From: UBA5072 sp963822145
GTDB taxonomy: Bacteria > Bacteroidota > Bacteroidia > Bacteroidales > UBA10428
Assembly (NCBI GenBank): GCA_963822145.1
Contig: CAWGGG010000001.1
Coordinates: 310,001-374,000 of the forward strand
Direction: 5' to 3'
Length of the DNA stretch: 64,000 nucleotides
The position numbers were made by a program, and so were the translations under genes. This document shows positions 52,414 to 61,308 of this stretch, piece after piece; position 1 is the stretch's first letter, and the number at the start of each line of letters is the position of its first letter. The notes under the pieces are model-generated. The model saw only the letters and a program-made list of their open reading frames with translations. It had not been told where the DNA came from and did not search any database.

Positions 52414-54606
52414 ATGACTGTTGGCGGCGAAATCTTACTGATAGAGGTCCTTAAAAAACATTTCGGTTTTACCAGTTTCAAGGGTAATCAGGAAAACATT
52501 ATCCGGAACGTATTGAACGGAAATGACACTTTTGTACTGATGCCTACCGGCGGAGGCAAATCTCTTTGTTACCAGCTTCCTGCCCTGATCATGCCTGGGA
52601 CGGCCATCATCATTTCCCCGCTGATCGCCCTGATGAAGAACCAGGTGGATGCCATGCGCAGTTTCAGTGAAGAGGATGGCGTGGCTCATTTTATGAATTC
52701 ATCCCTTAACAAGGCTGCCATTGCAAAAGTCAGGCACGATGTTGTAGAAGGAAAGACCAAACTGCTTTATGTAGCCCCTGAATCCCTGACCAAGGAAGAA
52801 AATATCCAGTTCCTGAAAAAGGTAAAGATCTCTTTTTATGCCATTGATGAAGCCCATTGCATATCGGAGTGGGGTCATGATTTTCGTCCTGAATACCGGC
52901 GCATCCGACCCATCATTAACGAAATCGGTACAGAACCGATCATTGCGCTTACCGCAACTGCCACACCCAAAGTTCAGCATGATATTCAGAAAAACCTGGG
53001 CATGCTCAGCGCCACGGTTTTCAAGTCTTCCTTCCGCCGTCACAACCTTTATTACGAAGTAAGGCCGAAGAAAAGTGTTACCAAGGAGATCATTAAATAT
53101 ATCAAGAACAATCCCGGAAAATCAGGCATCATCTATTGCCTGAGCCGTAAAAAAGTGGAAGAACTTGCTGAAACGCTTCAGGTGAACGGAATTAAGGCCC
53201 TCCCCTATCATGCGGGACTTGATTCGGCCACCCGGTCGAGAAATCAGGATAGCTTTCTCATGGAGGAAGCGGATGTCATTGTTGCCACCATAGCTTTCGG
53301 TATGGGTATAGACAAACCTGATGTGCGTTTTGTGATCCATTATGACATTCCCAAAAGCCTTGAAGGGTATTACCAGGAAACAGGCCGGTCTGGACGTGAC
53401 GGCGGTGAGGGTAAATGCATTGCCTTTTACAGCTACAAGGATATACAGAAACTGGAGAAGTTCATGCAGGGTAAGCCTGTTGCTGAACAGGAAATAGGAA
53501 AGCAGCTGCTGCTGGAAACGGTTGCCTATGCCGAATCCTCAGTTTGCAGGCCCAAACAGCTCCTGAACTACTTCGGCGAGGAAATGGCAGAAAACTGTGA
53601 GAATTGCGACAATTGCCTGCATCCCAAAGCACAGTTTGAAGGAAAGGAAGACATCATCTTGGTACTCAAAACCATAATTGAAGCTAAGGAAAAGTTTAAG
53701 GCCGATCATATTGCCAGTATTCTGGCCGGCGTTAAGACAGATGCCATCAAATCTTACAATCACCAGATGCTCGAAGCCTTTGGGGCAGGAAGGTCAAAGG
53801 ACACCAATTACTGGGGCATGGTCATCCGCCAAGCCATGATTGTAAGGTTCATCCAAAAGGACATTGAAAACTACGGGATCCTGAAACTCGACGAGAAAGG
53901 CTATGAATTCCTGAACACCCCTGCACCATTCTTACTGTCAGAGGATAACGACTACATGGATACCGATGAAGAGGAGGAAAGCTTCGGGGGACCCGAAAGA
54001 CCCGGAACTGTGGATGAAGAGCTTTTCAATATTCTGAAGAATCTGCGAAAGAAACTTGCCAAGCAGTTAAAGCTTCCACCCTTTGTTATTTTCCAGGATC
54101 CTTCGCTGGAAGACATGGCCATCCAATACCCCATTTCCTTCGAAGAATTACAGAACATCACCGGTGTAGGGGCCGGAAAAGCCAAAAGGTACGGGGCAGA
54201 TTTTATCAAAATTATTCAGAGCTACGTGGAGGATAAGGAAATCATCCGCCCGCAGGATATGGTGGTCAAATCCATTGTGAACAAGTCGAACCTCAAGGTC
54301 TTTATCATACAGAGCATCGACCGGAAGATGGATTTCGAAGATATTGCCAGGGCCAAAAATTTAGAATTCAGCAGCTTGCTTGACGAAATTGAAGCCATTG
54401 TCAATTCCGGCACCAAGATCAATATTGACTATTACATCAATAACATCATGGAGAAGGACCACCAGGAGGATATCTACAGTTACTTTATGGAGGAAGCCGA
54501 GGACGAATCCATTGAAAATGCCCTCCAGGAGCTGGGTGAAGAGAATTATACCGAAGATGAGATCCGCCTGGTCCGGATCAAATTTATGTCGGAATTTGGG
54601 AATTAA
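52414..54606 (+). CDS. recQ: ATP-dependent DNA helicase RecQ
   Basis: 730 residues. Walker A MPTGGGKS (43-50), DEAH (145-148) in AIDEAHCISEWGHDFRPEYR, motif VI region QETGRSGRDG, zinc-binding Cys near 377, 395, 398 and 401 (CENCDNC), winged-helix RQC domain, and an HRDC-like domain at about 535-610 (LRKKLAKQLKLPPFVIFQDPSLEDMA). Acts in RecF-type recombinational repair. The last 23 bp overlap the end of the convergent glycosyltransferase gene. Confidence 0.95.
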   Translation: MTVGGEILLIEVLKKHFGFTSFKGNQENIIRNVLNGNDTFVLMPTGGGKSLCYQLPALIMPGTAIIISPLIALMKNQVDAMRSFSEEDGVAHFMNSSLNKAAIAKVRHDVVEGKTKLLYVAPESLTKEENIQFLKKVKISFYAIDEAHCISEWGHDFRPEYRRIRPIINEIGTEPIIALTATATPKVQHDIQKNLGMLSATVFKSSFRRHNLYYEVRPKKSVTKEIIKYIKNNPGKSGIIYCLSRKKVEELAETLQVNGIKALPYHAGLDSATRSRNQDSFLMEEADVIVATIAFGMGIDKPDVRFVIHYDIPKSLEGYYQETGRSGRDGGEGKCIAFYSYKDIQKLEKFMQGKPVAEQEIGKQLLLETVAYAESSVCRPKQLLNYFGEEMAENCENCDNCLHPKAQFEGKEDIILVLKTIIEAKEKFKADHIASILAGVKTDAIKSYNHQMLEAFGAGRSKDTNYWGMVIRQAMIVRFIQKDIENYGILKLDEKGYEFLNTPAPFLLSEDNDYMDTDEEEESFGGPERPGTVDEELFNILKNLRKKLAKQLKLPPFVIFQDPSLEDMAIQYPISFEELQNITGVGAGKAKRYGADFIKIIQSYVEDKEIIRPQDMVVKSIVNKSNLKVFIIQSIDRKMDFEDIARAKNLEFSSLLDEIEAIVNSGTKINIDYYINNIMEKDHQEDIYSYFMEEAEDESIENALQELGEENYTEDEIRLVRIKFMSEFGN

Positions 54607-55723
54607 TCTTAAATCGACGGCCCTTCCAGGTGAAACCGGTACTTAGTCCGGTTATGGCAATAAATACCACATAAAAAGGATACATCAGTTCATACAGCAT
54701 GAACCGCAGCAAAGGAAGAACTTTCCCGTGGAACTGCATATAACTCCTCAGGAACATCAGATCGGTCAGCATCTTGCCGGTATAAACCACCGGAAATAGC
54801 CAGTAATTGCCTATCACCACTGGAGCTGCCAGAGAGCTCAAAACTGAAACATTGACCAGGAAAACCAGCAAGGCCGTGTACAATATCTGCTTATCGCGAT
54901 AGTAAAGGCTTTTAGAGATCCATCTTTTGCGCTGGTGGAAAAAATCGCACCAGGTAGTCATTCCTCGAGTAGTTACCACGGCCGGTAATGCTTTTAAAAG
55001 GACTATGCTACCCTGCCCGGATCTTTTTACCGCAAGCATAAACAGCGTATCATCCCCTGAGGCTAATGCCACCTGCATGGGATCGGGATAAGTCAGAAAA
55101 ATGCTTTTCCGGTATGCCAGGCAGGCCCCGTTGCAATATATCGGACTGTTTCCGGCCGCAGCAGCGGCTCCGGCAGCAACCAGACTCAGGAATTCTATTT
55201 CCTGAAACCCTCCCAGGAAACCAGGACTCTTGTTCATATCAACCAATCCCAGGATCATTGCAGGCTGCCTGTCGTGAAAATATTCCGCCAGGGTAGCCAG
55301 CCATAATGGGGCCATGGTGCAATCCGCATCAGTGGCTACAATCAGCTCAAAGGCAGCCTTGGCGATGCCTTTATTTATTGCTGATTTCTTTCCCGATGCC
55401 GTTGCGTCATTCTGAATCAGCCGGAAATTTTCATGCTCCAGGCAGAAACCCTGCACCAGGATCTCAGAGCCATCATCCGAATGGTCATCCACCAGGATAA
55501 CCTCAAAAAGGGAAGCCGGATAATGCTGCTTCTGCAGTGCCGATAATACAGCCGGCAGGTTGACCCGTTCATTTCTGAACGCTATAATGACACTGATCCC
55601 TGTTTTATGATCAACACCGGAGGGTTTAAAGGTAGGGTAATGGATCCAGTCATGCCTGTATCTCTGGATTTTGAGCACATACAGGATCAGCAAAAACAGG
55701 GATATCCAGGTCAGGGTGTTCAT
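54584..55723 (-). CDS. Membrane-anchored family-2 glycosyltransferase
   Basis: 379 residues from the ATG at 55723 (MNTLTWISLFLLILYVLKI, an N-terminal membrane helix); an upstream Met at 55783 overlaps the kinase gene. GT-A fold motifs: ISVIIAFRNE, VILVDDHSDDGSE (first Asp pair), VATDADC (DxD-like), SGDDTLFML and RKRWISKS (QxxRW-like). C-terminal helices at LLVFLVNVSVLSSLAA and beyond anchor it. Adds sugars to a lipid or envelope polymer; acceptor unknown. Overlaps recQ by 23 bp at the 3' ends. Confidence 0.88.
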   Translation of the reverse strand: MNTLTWISLFLLILYVLKIQRYRHDWIHYPTFKPSGVDHKTGISVIIAFRNERVNLPAVLSALQKQHYPASLFEVILVDDHSDDGSEILVQGFCLEHENFRLIQNDATASGKKSAINKGIAKAAFELIVATDADCTMAPLWLATLAEYFHDRQPAMILGLVDMNKSPGFLGGFQEIEFLSLVAAGAAAAAGNSPIYCNGACLAYRKSIFLTYPDPMQVALASGDDTLFMLAVKRSGQGSIVLLKALPAVVTTRGMTTWCDFFHQRKRWISKSLYYRDKQILYTALLVFLVNVSVLSSLAAPVVIGNYWLFPVVYTGKMLTDLMFLRSYMQFHGKVLPLLRFMLYELMYPFYVVFIAITGLSTGFTWKGRRFKINSQIPT

Positions 55724-55742
55724 GCGGGGTCCTGTATTCCTG

Positions 55743-58208
55743 TCATGAAGGCTTAACAGCCAGCCATTTATCGATCTTATCAAACAATTCTGATATATTC
55801 ACAGGCTTGGCGATAAAATCATCGCACCCCGCCTCCAGGCAGCGGGTCTTTTCCTCATTGATGGCGTTGGCAGTCTGGGCAATTATGGGAACGCTGTGGT
55901 TGAACTTTTTAATCTCCTCCGTAGCTGTAAGGCCGTTCATTTCAGGCATCTGGATATCCATCAGGATCAGGTCGATATGGCTGTTGTTCCGGCAAATCTC
56001 CACGGCTTCACGGCCGTCGGTGGCACGAATAACACTGGCTTTGGTCTGCTTGAGGAATCCCTCCAGGAATTTATAGCTGAACTTGTCATCCTCCGCAATC
56101 AGGAAAAGCTTGCCTTCCCAGCAATTCTGGACCCGATGCTGGTGGCTCTCCGGCCGGATTTCTGCTTTACGGCTGACTGAAATGAAAGGTATGATAAAAT
56201 AAAATACCGATCCTTTATCCAGGACGGATTCCGCCCACATCCTGCCCCCTAACAGCTCAACCAGTCCTTTTGAAATGGCCAGACCAAGTCCCGATCCGCC
56301 ATATTTCCTGGAAGGCGAACTATCAGCCTGCATAAATCTTTCAAATATGATCTGCAGCTTATCAGCAGGGATGCCGATACCGGTATCGCGAACATAGAAT
56401 TTCAGGAAGTTGTTCTCTTCCAGGTCATATCCGAATTCAATAGATCCCTTGTGGGTGAACTTGATAGCATTGCCTACCAGGTTGGTCAGGATTTGCCTCA
56501 ATTTGATGGGATCGGTGCGGATATAGGATTTTTCATCGGGAAACGACTTCTTAATCAGGATCCTGACCCTGGATTTGTCTCTTTTTAGGCTTCGCGTGAG
56601 AAAAGTTGACTGTACCTGGCTGAGCAGATCATTGAGGGAGAACTCATCCTGCACCATATTGGCCTGCCCCGACTCAATTTTGGCAAAATCAATGATGTCA
56701 TCAATCAGGTTAATCAGCATCTTGCCGTTGCTGTTGATGATATTAAGGTATTTCTTGCGGCTGGCATTACTCAGCGTATTGTCATTGAGCATCTCGGCAA
56801 AGCCAAGAATGCCGTTCATGGGGGTCCGGATCTCATGCGACATATTAGCCAGGAATGCCGTTTTCAGCTTGTCTGACTCTTCAGCCTTATCTTTGGCCTT
56901 AATGAGTTCATATTCGAGCTGGCTGCGGTGGAGGGCTACTGAGACCTGATGGACAAACGTTTCGATTATATGCTTGAACCGAATGATACTCTTGTTCAGG
57001 GTAAATATGGTGATGTTGCCGAGGAGCTTGTTGTCCCTTGAAAGGGTGATATTGTAAGTCTTGTGCAGGTTCAGCAAATTCTTAATCTTCAAAAGCTGCC
57101 AGGAAATGAATTCCCCGATATTGCCTTCAAAGAGATCATCGGTCAGGGTGATCACCTTGCCAAAATTCTCCGGAGCAATGAAAGCTTCCTGATACGGAAA
57201 GCTCAACCCGACAATCGATTTGCCCAGCATCTTCTCTACCCGCTCCGTATAGGGGTCCAGTCCGGAAAAACTCTCCAGCACCATGGATTTTGACTCTTCA
57301 TGGTATGAGGTAACGATAACTACGGCGCTTTCCAGAAAGGCGGCGAGTTTTACCGGAATGTACCGGTATATGTCATCCTTGGAGGAAAGTCCCAGAAGTT
57401 CCAGGGCGGAATTGCTAAGAAAAATAAGATTATCGTGATATACCCTTTCTTTCAACTCTGCCATCTTGCGGTCAGAGATGTCCCTGGAATTGACAATAAT
57501 TCCCTTGATGGCAGGGTTGCTGAGCTGATTGGAAAAGATGCTTTCTACATAGATCCACCTTCTGTTCTTGTGGAGACTCCTGTACTCTTTTTTAATCTGT
57601 TTGCCCGGACTGGCCAATACTTCCTTAAAAACCGCCTTGATCTGAAAAACATCATCGGGATGCACAATTTCGAAAAAGGACTTGTACAACAATTCCTCAA
57701 TGCCAAAATCCAGGATCTTGTCCTTCTCAGAGCCTTCGAATATGATCTTGCCCTGACGGTCGATAATGGAAATGGCATCAGAAGAGTTCTGCAACAATGC
57801 TCTGAATTGCTCTTCCCTTTCATGCAGGGTTTTTTCCATCCAGGTCCGGTCGGTAATCTCCCGTGAAATTCCGGCTATTCCAATTAAATTTCCCTTCTTG
57901 TCAATAACCGGCGTTTTATAGGTCTCAAACCGGACCATCCCTGTGGACTTGTTTTCTACCTGTTCTATATAATGTCTTTTCCTGCTTTTCCTGACCTCAT
58001 CATCACTGCTTTGAAATTCCATGGCTTCACTCTTGGAGAAGAGGTCAAAATCAGTTTTCCCGATAAGATCGTCCGGAACCATGTGATGTATGTCGGCAAA
58101 TGACTGGTTGACCAGGACGTATTTTCCTCCAATATCCTTTAACCAGACAAGATAGGGTATATTGTCTAACAATGCGCGCGGAATATCGGCCCCTTTCTCT
58201 TTTTCCAT
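55743..58208 (-). CDS. Hybrid sensor histidine kinase with PAS domains and receiver
   Basis: 821 residues, no membrane segment, so cytoplasmic. PAS at about 8-125 (LLDNIPYLVWLKDIGGKYVLVNQSF), a second PAS at about 133-250, a GAF-like middle part (about 260-435), HisKA with SHEIRTPMNG (His about 457), HATPase with NLVGNAIKFTHKG, DTGIGIP and GGSGLGLAISKGLVELLGG, and a C-terminal receiver with LILMDIQMPEMNG (Asp about 749) and the Lys in AKPVN. The signal and output are unknown; no separate regulator gene is adjacent. Confidence 0.92.
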   Translation of the reverse strand: MEKEKGADIPRALLDNIPYLVWLKDIGGKYVLVNQSFADIHHMVPDDLIGKTDFDLFSKSEAMEFQSSDDEVRKSRKRHYIEQVENKSTGMVRFETYKTPVIDKKGNLIGIAGISREITDRTWMEKTLHEREEQFRALLQNSSDAISIIDRQGKIIFEGSEKDKILDFGIEELLYKSFFEIVHPDDVFQIKAVFKEVLASPGKQIKKEYRSLHKNRRWIYVESIFSNQLSNPAIKGIIVNSRDISDRKMAELKERVYHDNLIFLSNSALELLGLSSKDDIYRYIPVKLAAFLESAVVIVTSYHEESKSMVLESFSGLDPYTERVEKMLGKSIVGLSFPYQEAFIAPENFGKVITLTDDLFEGNIGEFISWQLLKIKNLLNLHKTYNITLSRDNKLLGNITIFTLNKSIIRFKHIIETFVHQVSVALHRSQLEYELIKAKDKAEESDKLKTAFLANMSHEIRTPMNGILGFAEMLNDNTLSNASRKKYLNIINSNGKMLINLIDDIIDFAKIESGQANMVQDEFSLNDLLSQVQSTFLTRSLKRDKSRVRILIKKSFPDEKSYIRTDPIKLRQILTNLVGNAIKFTHKGSIEFGYDLEENNFLKFYVRDTGIGIPADKLQIIFERFMQADSSPSRKYGGSGLGLAISKGLVELLGGRMWAESVLDKGSVFYFIIPFISVSRKAEIRPESHQHRVQNCWEGKLFLIAEDDKFSYKFLEGFLKQTKASVIRATDGREAVEICRNNSHIDLILMDIQMPEMNGLTATEEIKKFNHSVPIIAQTANAINEEKTRCLEAGCDDFIAKPVNISELFDKIDKWLAVKPS

Positions 58209-58236
58209 AGGATCCTCCTGAGATAATGAGGTAAGA

Positions 58237-58851
58237 TTACTCCTTCTTTCTCCTGTTTATTTCGTCACGGATTTGTGAAGCCTTTTCATAGTTTTCTTCC
58301 AGGATGGCTTCATTAAGCAACTCCTTCAATTCCTGAAGGTTATTCTTTTTCAGTTCATCTACAAAAGAAGGATCCTGAACTTGAATATTTCGTCCAGGCG
58401 TAATGGGATCAGTGCCCGACTGCACGGCTGCTTCTTTTTCAAAATCAAGAATGATTCCTGCCTTCTTCAGTATTTCCTCTGTGGTATATATGGGACATTT
58501 GAAGCGTAAAGCAAGCGCAATGGCATCGGAGGTTCTGGCATCAATTTCGATAATCCGCTGGCCGTTGTCGCAGGTAAGCTTGGAATAAAAAACACCTTCC
58601 TCGAGCTTATAAACGGTAATCTCTAACAAATCAATATTAAAGGTGTGCGCAAAGTTCAGGAAAAGATCGTGTGTAAGGGGCCTTGGAGGTTTCAACCCTT
58701 CGAGCTGAATGGCAATAGCCTGTGCTTCAAAACCTCCGACAATAATCGGGATTCTTCTTCTGCCATTCTCTTCCGCCAGCACCAAAGCATAGGCCCCCGT
58801 TTGCGTCTGACTGTATGAAATACCCAGTACGTTGAGTTTAACTTTATTCAT
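58237..58851 (-). CDS. Bifunctional nuclease family protein (DUF151) with UVR motif
   Basis: 204 residues. A BFN/DUF151 domain at about 5-140 (KLNVLGISYSQTQTGAYALVLAEENGRRRIPIIVGGFEAQAIA, abridged; GQRIIEIDARTSDAIALALR) is followed by a linker and a C-terminal UvrB/UvrC motif (LKELLNEAILEENYEKASQIRDEINRR). Members have been reported as DNase/RNase in plants and mycobacteria. 28 bp upstream of the histidine kinase, so possibly in one operon. A TATATTTG -7 box is at 58884-58891. Confidence 0.9.
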   Translation of the reverse strand: MNKVKLNVLGISYSQTQTGAYALVLAEENGRRRIPIIVGGFEAQAIAIQLEGLKPPRPLTHDLFLNFAHTFNIDLLEITVYKLEEGVFYSKLTCDNGQRIIEIDARTSDAIALALRFKCPIYTTEEILKKAGIILDFEKEAAVQSGTDPITPGRNIQVQDPSFVDELKKNNLQELKELLNEAILEENYEKASQIRDEINRRKKE

Positions 58852-58883
58852 TATCTCCGTTCCGGTAAGTTTTGTTTAATACA

Positions 58884-58891
58884 CAAATATA
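58884..58891 (-). promoter_or_regulatory. -7 promoter box of the DUF151 gene
   Basis: Minus-strand TATATTTG, exact consensus, giving a leader of about 26 nt. No clear -33 element. Confidence 0.45.
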
Positions 58892-58986
58892 ATGATTTCA
58901 TCCATTCAGCTTATGAAAATTCCTCAGGTACAAATTTATTGCGATTTCCCTGCCTCAGATTATTTTATCTTAATTTGGGTAATTAT

Positions 58987-59017
58987 TTTGCAGTTATACT
59001 AAAGTTTTATATTTTTG
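58987..59017 (+). promoter_or_regulatory. Consensus promoter of rplU-rpmA
   Basis: TTTG (58987-58990), 19-bp spacer, TATTTTTG (59010-59017): exact match with optimal spacing. Predicted leader about 28 nt. Confidence 0.8.
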
Positions 59018-59051
59018 CAGACCCAAAATAAAACTAGAAATCTAATTATCG

Positions 59052-59633
59052 ATGTACGCAATAGTAAGTATAGCCGGACAACAATTTAAGGTTGAAAAGG
59101 GAAAGAAAGTGTTCGTTCACAAACTTCCGGGTGAGATTGGTGATCAAGTAAGTTTTGATAAAATCCTGCTCACTGGCAATGACGATAAGGTGAACGTAGG
59201 CGCCCCTTATCTTCCCGATACTGTTGTCTATGCACAGATTGTTTCTCAGTTAAGGGGCGACAAAGTTCTGGTCTTCAAGAAAAAAAGAAGAAAAGGCTAT
59301 CAGAAACTTAACGGACACCGTCAGTATTTCACCGAGATTTTGATTGAGGATATCGCCGCAGCAGGTGCTCCCAAGAAATCAGAAAAAAAGAAAGCCGTTG
59401 AACCTAAAGCCGAAGCTGCACCAGAAGTTGCCGCCACTGTTGAGAAAGCCGAAAAAGCCCCGACTGTCAAAGCACCATCCATAAAGGCGGCTCCAAAAGC
59501 CTCCGGTGAGGAAAAGCCCAAGAAAGCGGCTCCCAAAAAAGCAGCCGGAACTTCTGAAAAGAAGCCTGCCGCTAAAAAACCAGCCGCTAAAAAGCCAGCT
59601 GCAAAAAGCGAAGGCAAAACCAGTAAGAAATAA
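59052..59633 (+). CDS. rplU: 50S ribosomal protein L21 with long basic tail
   Basis: 193 residues: a normal L21 core of about 103 (MYAIVSIAGQQFKVEKGKKVFV ... KKKRRKGYQKLNGHRQYFTEILIEDI, abridged) followed by a 90-residue low-complexity Ala/Lys/Pro/Glu tail ending in AAKKPAAKKPAAKSEG repeats. The tail resembles histone-H1-like sequences and extended L21 tails occur in Bacteroidota. 27 bp before rpmA. Confidence 0.95.
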   Translation: MYAIVSIAGQQFKVEKGKKVFVHKLPGEIGDQVSFDKILLTGNDDKVNVGAPYLPDTVVYAQIVSQLRGDKVLVFKKKRRKGYQKLNGHRQYFTEILIEDIAAAGAPKKSEKKKAVEPKAEAAPEVAATVEKAEKAPTVKAPSIKAAPKASGEEKPKKAAPKKAAGTSEKKPAAKKPAAKKPAAKSEGKTSKK

Positions 59634-59660
59634 GTTAACCATCATTTAAATTAGTAATCC

Positions 59661-59921
59661 ATGGCACACAAAAAAGGAGCCGGAAGCTCGAGGAATGGAC
59701 GCGAATCACATAGCCAGCGACTGGGTATCAAGATTTTCGGTGGCGCACAGGTTAAAGCGGGAAATATTCTGGTGCGTCAGCGCGGTACTGTTCACAATCC
59801 GGGCGATAATGTTGGCATCGGAAAAGACCATACTTTATATGCCCTCGTTGACGGACATGTGAAATACTCGCGTAAGAAGGACGACCGCTCATACGTTTCT
59901 ATCCTCCCTGCCAACGAATAA
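59661..59921 (+). CDS. rpmA: 50S ribosomal protein L27
   Basis: 86 residues, normal length. Starts MAHKKGAGSSRNGRES directly, so no cleavable N-terminal extension of the Firmicutes kind. GGAQVKAGNILVRQRGTVHNPGDNVGIGKDHTLYALVDG (abridged) is conserved. The flexible N-terminus reaches the peptidyl transferase centre. Confidence 0.98.
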   Translation: MAHKKGAGSSRNGRESHSQRLGIKIFGGAQVKAGNILVRQRGTVHNPGDNVGIGKDHTLYALVDGHVKYSRKKDDRSYVSILPANE

Positions 59922-59945
59922 TCCTGTCCAGGATAATACCATCAG

Positions 59946-59992
59946 TCCCCTGCATATAAACTGCATTTCAGTTTATAGTTCAGGGGATTTTT
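59946..59992 (+). terminator. Strong terminator after rpmA, overlapping the serS promoter
   Basis: Outer stem TCCCCTG (59946-59952) with CAGGGGA (59981-59987), inner stem TATAAACTG (59955-59963) with CAGTTTATA (59969-59977), 5-nt loop, followed by TTTTT. The T run leads straight into the -7 box of serS. Confidence 0.85.
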
Positions 59993-59993
59993 C

Positions 59994-60001
59994 TATTTTT
60001 G
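59994..60001 (+). promoter_or_regulatory. -7 promoter box of serS
   Basis: TATTTTTG, exact consensus, starting 7 bp after the terminator stem. The -33 position falls inside the hairpin (about 59971-59975, weak match). Predicted leader about 12 nt. Confidence 0.5.
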
Positions 60002-60019
60002 TAGAAACCGCAAACCATA

Positions 60020-61303
60020 ATGCTTACACTTAATCTGATCAGGGAAAAAACCGCCGAGGTGATCCGCGCCTTACAGGTAAAAAATTTTGATGCAAAAAAT
60101 CTGGTAGAAGATATACTGGCATTGGATGAGGAGCGCCGGTCAACTCAAAATAAACTCGATGGTATACAGGCTGAACTCAATGCCATTTCTAAGGAAATTG
60201 GCAGCCTGATGCAATCCAAACGCAGGGAAGAAGCCGAAACCAAAAAGATCCTAACTGTTGGATTAAAAAAGGATATCGATACACTGACCGCCGTACTTGC
60301 CAGCAGTGAAACTGCCCTGAGGAACCTGCTGATCAGGTTGCCCAACCTGCCTTCCCAAAGCGTTCCCCGCGGTAACAGTGCCGGGGATAATGTGGTGGTG
60401 CGCGCTGGCGGAACCATGCCCCAACTATCCGCGGATGCATTGCCTCACTGGGACCTGGCGAAGATCTATGATATCATTGATTTTGAACTGGGCAATAAAC
60501 TCACGGGCGCCGGATTCCCGGTTTACAAAGGCCAGGGATCCAGGCTTCAAAGGGCACTTATCAATTTCTTTCTCGACGAAAATATCCTTGCGGGCTATCT
60601 CGAAGTGATGCCACCACTGATGGTAAATGAGGATTCGGGATTTGGCACGGGCCAGCTTCCCGATAAGGACGGTCAAATGTACCATGTTACCGTGGACAAT
60701 TTCTATCTTATTCCCACAGCTGAGGTGCCGGTAACCAATATTTACCGCGATATCATTCTCGAAGCCAGGGACCTGCCTGTTAAAAACACAGCCTATACCC
60801 CTTGCTTCCGTCGTGAAGCCGGATCTTACGGCAAAGATGTAAGGGGACTTAACCGTCTCCATCAGTTTGATAAGGTGGAGATCGTGCAGATTCAGCATCC
60901 TGAGAAGTCCTATGAGACCCTTGATGAAATGGTCGCACACGTGGAAAGCCTGGTGAAGAAACTGGAGCTGCCCTATCGCATCATCAAGCTTTGTGGCGGA
61001 GATATGAGTTTCACCTCTGCCCTGACCTTTGATTTTGAGGTTTTTGCCGGTGCCCAGAAACGGTGGCTCGAAGTCAGCTCGGTATCCAACTTTGAATCTT
61101 TCCAGGCCAACAGGCTTAAGCTCAGGTTTAGGGAGGAAGGATCCAAGAAACCACAACTGGCCCATACCCTCAATGGAAGCTCTCTGGCTCTGCCGCGCAT
61201 CGTTGCAGCCTTGCTCGAGAATAACCAGACCCGGGATGGCATCTTCATCCCCGGAGCGCTGCAACCTTATACAGGATTCAGCATGATTGAAAAGACAAGA
61301 TAA
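60020..61303 (+). CDS. serS: Seryl-tRNA synthetase
   Basis: 427 residues. Charges tRNA-Ser. N-terminal tRNA-binding coiled coil at about 28-105 (LDEERRSTQNKLDGIQAELNAISKEIG), class II core with motif 2 FRREAGSYGKDVRGLNRLHQFDKVEI and motif 3 TLNGSSLALPRIVAALLENNQ. Start at 60020 (MLTLNLIREKTAEV) is the standard one. First gene of a small operon with the next two genes. Confidence 0.97.
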   Translation: MLTLNLIREKTAEVIRALQVKNFDAKNLVEDILALDEERRSTQNKLDGIQAELNAISKEIGSLMQSKRREEAETKKILTVGLKKDIDTLTAVLASSETALRNLLIRLPNLPSQSVPRGNSAGDNVVVRAGGTMPQLSADALPHWDLAKIYDIIDFELGNKLTGAGFPVYKGQGSRLQRALINFFLDENILAGYLEVMPPLMVNEDSGFGTGQLPDKDGQMYHVTVDNFYLIPTAEVPVTNIYRDIILEARDLPVKNTAYTPCFRREAGSYGKDVRGLNRLHQFDKVEIVQIQHPEKSYETLDEMVAHVESLVKKLELPYRIIKLCGGDMSFTSALTFDFEVFAGAQKRWLEVSSVSNFESFQANRLKLRFREEGSKKPQLAHTLNGSSLALPRIVAALLENNQTRDGIFIPGALQPYTGFSMIEKTR

Positions 61304-61308
61304 AGGCT

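Noticed and set aside
60425..61264. 279-residue open frame antisense to serS
   Set aside because: serS motifs are intact on the plus strand; no start context or similarity for the antisense frame.
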